A stretch of 64,000 nucleotides of DNA from Cyclobacterium roseum (GTDB lineage: Bacteria; Bacteroidota; Bacteroidia; Cytophagales; Cyclobacteriaceae), in the NCBI RefSeq assembly GCF_010119225.1, contig NZ_WNKF01000009.1, forward strand, positions 124,001 through 188,000, read 5' to 3'. The position numbers and the translations under genes are program-made. Of this stretch, positions 43,935 through 50,920 are shown piece after piece (the stretch's first letter is position 1; each line of letters opens with the position of its first letter). Below the pieces are notes generated by a model. It saw nothing but the letters and a program-made list of their open reading frames with translations, had not been told where the DNA came from and ran no database searches.

Positions 43935-44501
43935 CTAAAACCGGAAGCCAATGCTAAAGCCGGCATTAAATTCTACCGGGTCAAAGCGATCACTAACCTC
44001 CTCATTAAATCCCCGGGCGATATTGACATAGGGGCCGAGGGCGAATTTTTCATTATGAACCCACTTGTATCCCGCACCAAAACCAATCATAAAACTATTC
44101 AAATCGGTCTCTTGTACCGTATTGTTTTCGCCAACTTCCGAAAACGTACCCCCTCTGTATTTCATAAAGGGATGCACATAAAATCCGGAAGGATCCGTGG
44201 CCGTCACAAAATAGTAATTGTAGGAAAGCATCAGGCTGGTCGCCTTAAAATCCTGTCCTTCCCCGCTGTCCGAAACGTATGAAAACCGGTCCATAAACAT
44301 CACCTCCACTGCTATCGCCTGATTTTGATCCAGCAAACGCTCGTAGCCCAACTCCAGGGAGCCAATGACTATCGTATTGACAATGTTAATCTTGACCTCA
44401 TTGGCAGGGGAGATGGGATCCATGGGACGCTGCGCATACGCTGAAGCTCCTAAAAACCCAAAAAAGATACTAAAAATCAGGAAATGTGGTAATTTTCTCA
44501 T
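43935..44501 (-). CDS. Outer-membrane beta-barrel protein (porin-like)
   Basis: 188 residues with signal peptide FLIFSIFFGFLGASAYAQ. Amphipathic strands alternate throughout (EVKINIVNTIVIGSLELGYE, TSLMLSYNYYFVT, SFMIGFGAGYKWV, VEFNAGFSIGFRF) and the C-terminal residue is Phe, as in outer-membrane barrels of 8 or so strands (DUF3575-like look). Function unknown. It is followed by a non-coding gap before comEC. Confidence 0.85.
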   Translation of the reverse strand: MRKLPHFLIFSIFFGFLGASAYAQRPMDPISPANEVKINIVNTIVIGSLELGYERLLDQNQAIAVEVMFMDRFSYVSDSGEGQDFKATSLMLSYNYYFVTATDPSGFYVHPFMKYRGGTFSEVGENNTVQETDLNSFMIGFGAGYKWVHNEKFALGPYVNIARGFNEEVSDRFDPVEFNAGFSIGFRF

Positions 44502-44532
44502 TTTTTATAAACAATTCATTAAACATAGTAAA

Positions 44533-44991
44533 CTAAGTGGTTCTAACGTCCCTATCAATTGAAAGTTCCATTTGGTAGTGGTCAATACCACATTCTACAA
44601 ACAGATCGCCGACTTTTTGGAAGCCAAATTTTTCGTATAACCCCATGGCGGTCAGCTGTCCGTGCAAATAGACGGTTTTGCCAGCACTTTCCGGATGGGA
44701 TTGAATATCTGCCAGGACCGCCTTCACCAGTGCCTGTCCTACTCCTTTTCCCCGAAATGGCTTCAAAACGGCGAACCGTTCCAATTTGATGCCGTTTTCG
44801 GTAAACCGCCATCGCGCCGTACCCACTTCCTGCTGGCCCTGATAGGCTAAAAACTGAGCGGATTCGTTTTCAAAACCGTCGTATTCCTCATCCGGATCGA
44901 CGCATTGTTCCTTGACGAAGACCTCTTCCCTGATTCTAAAGGCCTTTTTCAGGGTGATTTCATCCGTGATCTTATGTACTGAAAATTTCAT
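44533..44991 (-). CDS. GNAT-family N-acetyltransferase (ElaA/YjcF-like)
   Basis: 152 residues. Landmarks: FRIREEVFVKEQCVDPDEEY, GTARWRFTENGIKLERFAV, and the acetyl-CoA loop LKPFRGKGVGQALVKAVL (RGxGxG/A type), then VYLHGQLTAMGLYEKFGFQ. The substrate is unknown. The ATG overlaps the phoH stop by 4 bp. Confidence 0.93.
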   Translation of the reverse strand: MKFSVHKITDEITLKKAFRIREEVFVKEQCVDPDEEYDGFENESAQFLAYQGQQEVGTARWRFTENGIKLERFAVLKPFRGKGVGQALVKAVLADIQSHPESAGKTVYLHGQLTAMGLYEKFGFQKVGDLFVECGIDHYQMELSIDRDVRTT

Positions 44992-45950
44992 CGCGGTTGT
45001 TTTACCTCCACTTCATTTTTTTCATAGGCTTCGATGATGGATTTTACCAGCCGGTGCCGTACCACATCCTTGCCGGAAAGGTGCACCACTCCGATCCCTT
45101 TTACGTCTTTCAGAATCCGGAGCGATTCTCTAAGCCCCGATTTCTGCTTGGACGGAAGATCTACCTGAGACTGATCTCCTGTTATGATCACTCTTGAGTT
45201 GGGCCCCATTCGGGTCAAAAACATCTTAATTTGCTCGCTGGTGGTATTCTGAGCTTCGTCAAGTAGGACAAAGGCATCGTGAAGCGTTCTTCCCCGCATG
45301 TAAGCCAGCGGGGCTATTTCGATCACCCTGTTTTCCTGATAAAACCGTAATTTCTCGGAAGGGACCATGTCTCCCAGGGCATCGTAAATGGGTCTGAGGT
45401 AGGGATCCAGTTTTTCCTGGAGATCTCCTGGCAAAAAGCCGAGGTTTTCACCTGCCTCCACCGCCGGGCGGGTAATGATGATCCGCTTTACTTCCCTGTT
45501 TTTAAGCGCTCTTACCGCCAAGGCCACCGCAATATAGGTTTTTCCGGTTCCGGCCGGTCCCAGCGCAAACACCAGGTCATTCGCATAGGAAGAGTCTACT
45601 AATTTTTTCTGGTTAGGGGATTTTGGCTTTACTACCAAGCCCTTGTTTCCATAAAGTATGATGTCATTTTTTGTTTCCGCCTGTCCCGGAGGGTTGCCTT
45701 CGAGGGCAATGTATTCCTTGACATTATCCGGAGTCACCTGGCCAAAACGACTGAAATGCTCCAAAAGCATGTTTAGAATCTCATTGATTTTAAGGATTTC
45801 GGGGGCTTGCCCTTTGATCCGTATTTCATTTCCCCGGGAAACAATCTTGCTTTGGGGAAAGGCAGCCGATATCTGCCTGATATTTTCATTTTCCGATCCC
45901 AGGAAATCCAGGAGGGAAATGTTTTCCAATGTGATGACTTTTTCTACCAA
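44988..45950 (-). CDS. phoH: PhoH-family ATPase
   Basis: 320 residues. An N-terminal KH-like region (FPQSKIVSRGNEIRIKGQAP) precedes the PhoH ATPase core with Walker A FALGPAGTGKTYIAVALAV, Walker B FVLLDEAQNTTSEQIKMFLT and RVIITGDQSQVDLP. PhoH/PhoL proteins are predicted RNA-binding NTPases connected to RNA decay or ribosome maturation. It heads an operon with the GNAT gene and is divergent from the SAM hydroxide adenosyltransferase gene. Confidence 0.95.
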   Translation of the reverse strand: MVEKVITLENISLLDFLGSENENIRQISAAFPQSKIVSRGNEIRIKGQAPEILKINEILNMLLEHFSRFGQVTPDNVKEYIALEGNPPGQAETKNDIILYGNKGLVVKPKSPNQKKLVDSSYANDLVFALGPAGTGKTYIAVALAVRALKNREVKRIIITRPAVEAGENLGFLPGDLQEKLDPYLRPIYDALGDMVPSEKLRFYQENRVIEIAPLAYMRGRTLHDAFVLLDEAQNTTSEQIKMFLTRMGPNSRVIITGDQSQVDLPSKQKSGLRESLRILKDVKGIGVVHLSGKDVVRHRLVKSIIEAYEKNEVEVKQPR

Positions 45951-45997
45951 TATACTGTCTTCTGTTTATCCTATTCAAAAAACTAATTTAAAATCCC

Positions 45998-46005
45998 TAT
46001 TTTTG
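45998..46005 (+). promoter_or_regulatory. -7 element TATTTTTG for the SAM hydroxide adenosyltransferase gene
   Basis: Exact TAnnTTTG on the plus strand, 50 bp before ATG 46056. It faces the minus-strand element at 46024-46031. Confidence 0.45.
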
Positions 46006-46023
46006 TTTATCTTATCATTAAAA

Positions 46024-46031
46024 CAAAAGTA
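46024..46031 (-). promoter_or_regulatory. -7 element TACTTTTG (minus strand) for phoH
   Basis: Exact TAnnTTTG on the minus strand, 73 bp upstream of the phoH ATG. The two facing elements would yield transcripts overlapping at their 5' ends by a few bases. Confidence 0.45.
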
Positions 46032-46055
46032 CGAATTTTTAATTGACTTGCTTCT

Positions 46056-46826
46056 ATGGCTTTGGTAACATTCATATCAGATTTTGGAAACGCTGACTAC
46101 TACGTTCCGGTAGTAAAAGCGAAAATGTTATCCATAAACCCCCAATTATCCATTGTCGACATCAGTCATGATATCGCGCTTTACGATATTGCGCATGCGG
46201 CTTTCGTACTTCGTGCTAGCTATAACGAATTTCCGAAAGGTACTGTTCACCTGGTGGCCTTAAATTCCACCAGTGACATCACGGATGGCTACATCGGCAT
46301 CAAACTAAACGAACATATTTTTGTGGGCCCGAACAATGGTGTCTTGAGCATGCTGGCGGATCATGACCCGGGAATAGTAGTCAAGTTCTCGGATATTCAT
46401 ATCCGTAACAGCAGCTTTCCCGCGAAAGACATCCTGGCACCCATTGCTGCCAAAGTTGCCAGCGGGGCGGCCATTCATGATTTTGGAGGGCCGCTTCAAA
46501 ACATCAAAAAAATGATGAGCAGGCAATTTAAAGCCAGCAAAAAGCAAATCGTCGGCTATGTATTACGGGTAGATCATTATGGGAACCTGATCACCAACAT
46601 CCCCAAGGATGTTTTTGACAAGCTAAATCCCGGCAAATTTGAAATTGCCTTTGGCCGGGAAACCCTGGAGACGATCCAGCAGAATTACGACGAGGTAGAG
46701 CCCGGTGATTGTTGGGCCTTTTTCAACAGTTTGGGTTTGTTGGAGATCGGCATTAATCATGGCCATGGGGCGGATTTATTGGGTTTGAAATACGACAGTG
46801 CCATTTACATTAATTTCGAGGTCTAA
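46056..46826 (+). CDS. SAM hydroxide adenosyltransferase (DUF62/chlorinase-fluorinase family)
   Basis: 256 residues, full length. Landmarks: TFISDFGNADYYVPVVKAKM, DISHDIALYDIAHAAFVL, VVDPGV-like region VHLVALNST, FVGPNNGVLSMLAD, and the C-terminal VDHYGNLITNIPKD. The family hydrolyses S-adenosylmethionine to adenosine and methionine using hydroxide. No halogenase-specific loop can be claimed. Monocistronic, divergent from phoH. Confidence 0.93.
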   Translation: MALVTFISDFGNADYYVPVVKAKMLSINPQLSIVDISHDIALYDIAHAAFVLRASYNEFPKGTVHLVALNSTSDITDGYIGIKLNEHIFVGPNNGVLSMLADHDPGIVVKFSDIHIRNSSFPAKDILAPIAAKVASGAAIHDFGGPLQNIKKMMSRQFKASKKQIVGYVLRVDHYGNLITNIPKDVFDKLNPGKFEIAFGRETLETIQQNYDEVEPGDCWAFFNSLGLLEIGINHGHGADLLGLKYDSAIYINFEV

Positions 46827-46937
46827 AGGGATGCTGTTCAGGGTCAGCCGGCGGTTTTCCGGGTGCTTGAAGATAAAAAAATAAGGATTAGAAGGCGGCA
46901 AAGTATTGTTTGAGAAAATTTCTTTGCCCATATTTGC

Positions 46938-46961
46938 ATCCCGTTCAGAAAGGAACGGGAT
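46938..46961 (+). other. Perfect hairpin in the tRNA-Leu 5' flank
   Basis: ATCCCGTTC (46938-46946) and GAACGGGAT (46953-46961) form a 9-bp stem with an AGAAAG loop, ending 11 bases before the mature tRNA 5' end. A promoter-like pair TTG 46910-46912 and CATATTTG 46929-46936 (one mismatch to TAnnTTTG) lies just upstream. Confidence 0.5.
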
Positions 46962-46972
46962 TAGTTTGAAAT

Positions 46973-47056
46973 GCCTTGGTGGCGGAATTGGTAGACGCGT
47001 TGGTCTCAAACACCAATGAGGTAACACTCGTGCCGGTTCGACTCCGGCCCAAGGTA
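46973..47056 (+). tRNA. tRNA-Leu(CAA)
   Basis: 84 nt, long variable arm (class II). Acceptor GCCTTGG pairs with CCAAGGT (G-T at the first pair), discriminator A at 47056. The anticodon stem TTGGT/ACCAA (47000-47004, 47012-47016) encloses loop CTCAAAC with anticodon CAA at 47007-47009, reading UUG. The T arm is GCCGG TTCGACT CCGGC. CCA is not encoded. It is followed by a strong terminator and then by accessory genes, so it could be an island-side integration site, although no duplicate of its 3' end was found. Confidence 0.97.
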
Positions 47057-47063
47057 CAATCTG

Positions 47064-47096
47064 AAGGCTCCTTCTTGGAAAGAAGGGGCCTTTTTT
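47064..47096 (+). terminator. Intrinsic terminator of tRNA-Leu
   Basis: A 13-bp stem (47064-47076 with 47080-47092, one G-T pair, GGA loop) ends in a T6 tract at 47091-47096. Confidence 0.88.
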
Positions 47097-47106
47097 GATT
47101 TAAAAT

Positions 47107-47158
47107 GCCGGAGGAGAAGTTTATCCCGATGCAGCGCAGCGGAATCGGGAACTCCGGC
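47107..47158. repeat. Nested REP-like palindrome
   Basis: Outer arms GCCGGAG (47107-47113) and CTCCGGC (47152-47158) enclose inner arms TCCCGAT (47124-47130) and ATCGGGA (47144-47150); the inner loop is GC-rich (CAGCGCAGCG). It is much more GC-rich than its surroundings. A dispersed REP/BIME-like element is suspected; only one copy is in this window. Confidence 0.45.
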
Positions 47159-47300
47159 GTATAAATCATAAACTTTTTGGGTAGCAAGCTATTTTGAGTT
47201 ACTGGATACGGCTTCAACAATAAGACTATGGGATTTAGTACAGGACCAACGGGTGCTTTGGCTTTTATTTGTGTCTTATGGATGAGATACAAATTCCATA

Positions 47301-47330
47301 GCGTCTCATGAAAACGAAAATATGAGACGC
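47301..47330. other. Inverted repeat downstream of the RloB remnant
   Basis: GCGTCTCAT (47301-47309) and ATGAGACGC (47322-47330) are perfect complements with a 12-base spacer, followed by AAAAAAA on the plus strand. On the minus strand the T-run precedes rather than follows the stem, so it is not a normal terminator of the rlo genes. Confidence 0.4.
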
Positions 47331-47342
47331 AAAAAAACACAA

Positions 47343-47588
47343 TTAAGCTTCCAAGGATCTAAAATAAACGATCAAGTCCGGAATGCTGCAATAAGGATTT
47401 CGCTCAAAAAGAGGCATGTCCTGCTGCCTGAGGTTTATATGGATGGCCCTTTCAATGGCATCTTCAAGCTTATCCTTGAGAAGAGCATAGTGGTTAAGTT
47501 TGGTTTTATGATAGTTTTTCCAAAATTTTTTCAGATGCCGAACCACTTCCTCTCCTTTTTGGAATGCCCTACCGCAATCCTGGTAATT
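47343..47588 (-). pseudogene. C-terminal remnant of RloB/AbiLii-type protein
   Basis: Directly after the AAA ATPase stop codon an open frame of about 80 codons runs on the minus strand. Its end (KLEDAIERAIHINLRQQ, then ERNPYCSIPDLIVYF) looks like the C-terminus of RloB-like proteins (PF13707): the helix 'AI..A' followed by NPxTxVxxLVxxL. Intact RloB proteins are about 200 residues, so the N-terminal 60% is missing and no start with a ribosome site remains (a GTG at 47546 gives 67 residues). I infer a deletion that fused the rloA end to the rloB 3' part. Family assignment is by eye. Confidence 0.6.
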
Positions 47589-48898
47589 TATTCGGTTTCC
47601 TCTGGGACATCTTCCTGCATTTCGATTAAAAAATCCACATCGTTGATGATCGGGGTGGCTCCCAATTTACCAGAGGCATACCATTTGTCCAATGGATTCT
47701 CTGTACGCAGGCCCTTGATATCGGAACATACGTACAATTCCGTCGCCCCGAATTCATCTTTTTCGGTAAACCATAGCTGATCCCTTCTGAATTCTCCACT
47801 TGCTAGTTGCGTAATGTCGTGGGTGGCAAAGATCAATTGGGCGTTTTTTGGATTGGTAAGCGGATTATGGAAAAGGCCGATTAGATAGTTGGTAATAGAT
47901 GGATGTAGGTTTTTCTCAAATTCATCCACTACCAGTACCCGGCCTGCTTCCAGAGAATCAAGGATAAGGCCTCCGATGACCAACAAACTTTTGGTCCCGG
48001 TAGATTCTTCCTCCACATCAAACAATTCCTTTCCCGTTATTTTATTGTTTTCAAATAGGGAATGTTCGGTGCGAATATCATATTTGAAATCATCTTTGAT
48101 CTGCTTCTTAAGGTCTTCTGGCATGTGGTCAGGAAATTTGAAACTGTTTTCATCCACCTCTTTGGCCGAAACAGCCAAAATCCCTGTATCCAAGGCGCAA
48201 ATCAACGCATTTAACTTTCGCGAAAAGTTTGCATTTCCCTCTTCCGCCAAGCGCCTGGCATACAATCTGGTCAAATTAGATTCTTGGTTTTCGCTGAGAA
48301 AGGGGAATACCATCATCCCCTCGCCGAAAAAGCGATAAGCAGGCTGTAAGGATTCGACATTGTTTTCTGCTGCCTTGGAAATAAACAACTGATTGGGCAA
48401 CAGCAGTCGTTCAATGGTCTTTTTGGCTCCCCGATAGCCATCGCCAAATTTGATCTCCTTGCCCTGAATACGTTGATATAAGAGCGATTGCACCCCATTC
48501 GGGTAGAAATACATTTCCTCCCGGACGATACTTTTTTCGATAAATGCCAATTCCAATTCATATTTGACCTGATCTTTCCCGAAAAACACCATGCGAAATT
48601 CCACCGGACGTTCCTTAAACGCCCTATCCAGCAGGTGAGGTTCATAGGGAGGAATCGCTTGATCCGGTTTGAATCCTGCAGAACTCAACACCAAATATTC
48701 CAACGCTTTAAATGCCTTTAAGAAGGTGCTCTTGCCGGAAGCATTGGGCCCATACAGGACGGCTGTTTTCAGCAGCTTGGTTTTGGAAGGCCCCTCAAAA
48801 TAATTGTTGGGCAATCCTTTTAACCCTGTTTTTTTAAAACTGATTTCCATTCGCTCCTTGACGGAACGAAAGTTCTGAACGGAAAAATGGACGATCAT
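47588..48898 (-). CDS. AAA ATPase of RloA/AbiLi type (defence-associated)
   Basis: 436 residues, apparently complete. IVHFSVQNFRSVKERMEISF is the usual N-terminus, Walker A is VLYGPNASGKSTFLKAFKAL, and the SMC-like end has GRVLVVDEFEKNLHPSITNY (Walker B), LIFATHDITQL, RRDQLWFTEKDEFGATELYV and LGATPIINDV. Such OLD/AAA15-type ATPases (PF13304) pair with RloB and correspond to AbiLi of the AbiL abortive-infection system. Here only a fragment of the partner follows, so the system is probably inactive or uses another effector. It lies in a small defence/toxin-antitoxin cluster next to tRNA-Leu. Confidence 0.85.
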   Translation of the reverse strand: MIVHFSVQNFRSVKERMEISFKKTGLKGLPNNYFEGPSKTKLLKTAVLYGPNASGKSTFLKAFKALEYLVLSSAGFKPDQAIPPYEPHLLDRAFKERPVEFRMVFFGKDQVKYELELAFIEKSIVREEMYFYPNGVQSLLYQRIQGKEIKFGDGYRGAKKTIERLLLPNQLFISKAAENNVESLQPAYRFFGEGMMVFPFLSENQESNLTRLYARRLAEEGNANFSRKLNALICALDTGILAVSAKEVDENSFKFPDHMPEDLKKQIKDDFKYDIRTEHSLFENNKITGKELFDVEEESTGTKSLLVIGGLILDSLEAGRVLVVDEFEKNLHPSITNYLIGLFHNPLTNPKNAQLIFATHDITQLASGEFRRDQLWFTEKDEFGATELYVCSDIKGLRTENPLDKWYASGKLGATPIINDVDFLIEMQEDVPEETE

Positions 48899-49264
48899 GG
48901 TTTTCTTGTTTGGGATCTCAAATATACAGTAAAATGTATAATTAACCGATTTGTTTAAAACATTTACGTTTTTTTAACGGATTTAATGCTTAAAACCAGT
49001 ATATGGGTTTAATAGATCGATGTTGGTTCCAGGAATTCCCCGTTCGAAAAGTCTGCATCCGGACTCCTGGGACGCAGCCTGTCCCGATTCACTTCCACGA
49101 TTCCCTCGGTTGAACGCTTCCGCATCTCAGAAATGCCTTCGAAAACGGCTAATTGACCCATGCTACTAATTTCGCATGGAATTAGGAGGGGTAAAAGGAC
49201 ATAAAAAAATCCGGCCCTGATAAACAGGGGCCGGGGCTGCAGCTTACTTATGCATGAGTACCAA
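48899..49264. other. Non-coding region between hicB and the AAA ATPase gene
   Basis: 366 bp. It contains the hicAB terminator (49203-49234). A minus-strand 96-codon frame through it has no family features and runs through the terminator and into hicB, so it is not called. The AT-rich part next to the ATPase start presumably holds its promoter, but no exact TAnnTTTG was found. Confidence 0.5.
49203..49234 (-). terminator. Intrinsic terminator of hicAB
   Basis: On the minus strand CCGGCCCCTG (49234-49225) pairs with CAGGGCCGG (49219-49211), nine pairs with one bulge and a loop of five, followed by a T-run (49209-49204). Confidence 0.8.
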
Positions 49265-49666
49265 TCAAACGAACTGAATCTGCTGCAGATCTTTGCCAAA
49301 TGCTTTCAAACGGTTTTCTATTTTCTGAACGGTTTTTTTGCCGGGTTTCCTTCTTCCGGTCACGTAATGACTCAGCTGCCCCTGATTGATTCCGGTAAGC
49401 CGCTCCAATCCCGCCAGAGAAAGCACCTTGCCATAATAATCAAGAAATGAAGCAACATCATACGCAAATTCAAATTCGCACTCCGTGAATTTCATTTTCC
49501 GCTCTTTAAATAGCCCTCTCATCTCTTCATAAGAATTATAGAAATCATCTATTGCCTCCTGGGCGGTGTCACCATCACCCAGCAATCCAAATGGAGGATT
49601 ATCGGAATCAATGTACGCACCGTAGGTGCCGTCATCACCTCTTTCGATTAAAACTTTCAGTTTCAT
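49265..49666 (-). CDS. hicB: HicB-family antitoxin with C-terminal XRE-type HTH
   Basis: 133 residues. The N-terminal RNase-H-like HicB fold (LKVLIERGDDGTYGAYIDSD, LLGDGDTAQEAIDDFYNSYE) is followed by a DNA-binding part LAGLERLTGINQGQLSHYVT and GRRKPGKKTVQKIENRL. HicB neutralises HicA and represses the operon. hicA lies upstream by 51 bp, the normal order. A second protein of the same architecture is encoded at 50921. Confidence 0.9.
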   Translation of the reverse strand: MKLKVLIERGDDGTYGAYIDSDNPPFGLLGDGDTAQEAIDDFYNSYEEMRGLFKERKMKFTECEFEFAYDVASFLDYYGKVLSLAGLERLTGINQGQLSHYVTGRRKPGKKTVQKIENRLKAFGKDLQQIQFV

Positions 49667-49717
49667 TTTACGATTTGTTTTATGATTTACAGATTTTATA
49701 GATTGGGAAATGAGGGG

Positions 49718-49906
49718 TTAAAGCTTAACTCCTGAATCCCTGCTGATACTTTTTAATGTTCCCTGTTTTACCTCCTGGCTTTTATGATGACTCAGGTCAA
49801 AAAACTTTTCGGTAATAGGGCTAAACCATTTTGGATGCTTTTTTCCATCAAAGGCGAAGTAGCAACCTTGTTTTTTCAGCTTTCGCTCTACTTCTGAATA
49901 CTTCAT
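49718..49906 (-). CDS. hicA: HicA-family mRNA interferase toxin
   Basis: 62 residues, the normal HicA length. The dsRNA-binding-like fold has VERKLKKQGCYFAFDGKKHP, with the histidine in the 'GKKHPKW' position corresponding to the catalytic residue, then LSHHKSQEVKQGTLKSISRD. It cleaves mRNA when HicB is lost. A -7 element and a palindrome lie just upstream. Confidence 0.9.
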   Translation of the reverse strand: MKYSEVERKLKKQGCYFAFDGKKHPKWFSPITEKFFDLSHHKSQEVKQGTLKSISRDSGVKL

Positions 49907-50286
49907 TTTTCCGCTTAAATGGTATGCTCCAAAGATACGAATATTAATATCATTTACGAAAGTCAGAATCGTTTTTTAAGAAAATAGCCCTAACCCCTCA
50001 CACTCGCATCAACCACTTCTGGCTTTCTCGTACGACGAACATACCGGTGCTAAGTCTTGTGCATCATCAGGTAGTTGAAGCTGTCAGATGGGTCGGTACA
50101 CTCCGGGGCCAGCCAGTGGATGGGGAGCTTTTCGGGGGGGGTTGTCTTTGGCGACGATGTTCCGGCCCCGATCGGTGCGCTCTTTTTGGTTTTGGCTAGC
50201 TGCGGGGTACTGCCAGTGAATTTTTTCATCAATATCGTAAAACCCATATATACTTTTCCCTATACCAAAACGCTCAATAAAAGAAG
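49907..50286. other. Unassigned stretch with G8 tract
   Basis: 380 bp between hicA and the hypothetical gene. The first 70 bp are AT-rich promoter DNA for hicA. The rest is distinctly more GC-rich, with a run of eight Gs at 50134-50141. Overlapping frames on both strands (50050-50247 minus; 50075-50380 plus) look like neither a known family nor a good start, so I see an eroded insert rather than a gene. Confidence 0.45.
49930..49950 (-). promoter_or_regulatory. hicAB promoter -7 element and palindromic operator candidate
   Basis: TATCTTTG on the minus strand (49930-49937) is an exact TAnnTTTG, 23 bp before the hicA ATG. The 10-bp perfect palindrome ATATTAATAT (49941-49950) lies 3 bp upstream of it, where a repressor such as HicB would block polymerase. 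Confidence 0.5.
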
Positions 50287-50748
50287 CTACTCATCATTAT
50301 CCTCCTCAAAATCGTCTATGTATTTTAGGCAGGGGCAATATTCCTTGAAAACGCATTCCTCCGGAGAACCGGAGCAGTAGTCAAAGGACATAAATCCCTC
50401 GCTAACGATAGCGGTTTTTTGATTAAGGGTGTCTACCGTCATGGTATAGGCAATGGACAGGGGAAGCGTGTCCGGCAAATCAATACCCAAGTTCCAGGAA
50501 AACATCATTTTTTTGAATGCTTCCAGGACTAATGTCATATCCGCTTCCGATAGCTGTTTGGCAGGAGGAAAATCGAGGGTTTTCAACCCACAGTACTCGC
50601 CAAAAGTAGTGGTCGGCTCCTCTGAAAGCCAGCGTTCCATTTCTTCAAATTCCTCCTCAATGCTTTGAGCAGGCTTTTTTTGCAAGGAATCCCGGTTTCG
50701 GTGGGCCTTGGCGATGTCTTCCAGCAAATGGGGGATATAGGGATGCAT
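50287..50748 (-). CDS. Hypothetical protein with cysteine-rich C-terminus
   Basis: 153 residues, no signal peptide. The N-terminus is helical and acidic (LLEDIAKAHRNRDSLQKK, FEEMERWLSEEPTTTFGEYC); the middle has LSEADMTLVLEAFKKMMFSW; the end has FDYCSGSPEECVFKEYCPCL, five cysteines that could bind a metal, and an acidic tail. No family recognised. Divergent from the orphan HicB-like gene, with an inverted repeat overlapping a -7 element between them. Confidence 0.75.
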   Translation of the reverse strand: MHPYIPHLLEDIAKAHRNRDSLQKKPAQSIEEEFEEMERWLSEEPTTTFGEYCGLKTLDFPPAKQLSEADMTLVLEAFKKMMFSWNLGIDLPDTLPLSIAYTMTVDTLNQKTAIVSEGFMSFDYCSGSPEECVFKEYCPCLKYIDDFEEDNDE

Positions 50749-50799
50749 GGTTCAATATAAGTAAAATTTTGAATTAGGCATTTCCCTAACAATCAAAAT

Positions 50800-50816
50800 G
50801 GTATTTCAAAAATACC
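50800..50816. promoter_or_regulatory. Operator-like inverted repeat over a minus-strand -7 element
   Basis: GGTATTT (50800-50806), CAA spacer, AAATACC (50810-50816): perfect 7-bp arms. The minus-strand -7 TATTTTTG (50807-50814) lies inside it, about 60 bp upstream of the hypothetical gene at 50748. Confidence 0.5.
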
Positions 50817-50920
50817 CATAAAGTATCCAGCTACTGATCTTGTCGTACTTTTTTCCTACCTTAAAGGCTCCAAAAGGGCAATGCGAAAACAATTACCCCC
50901 TCAACCAAAAAAAGACCGCA

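Noticed and set aside
49009-49299. 96-codon minus-strand frame downstream of hicB
   Set aside because: It overlaps the end of hicB and runs through the hicAB terminator; sequence is not protein-like.
50075-50380. 101-codon plus-strand frame over the G8 tract
   Set aside because: It runs antisense into the 50287-50748 gene, and its hydrophobic stretch arises from the G-rich composition.
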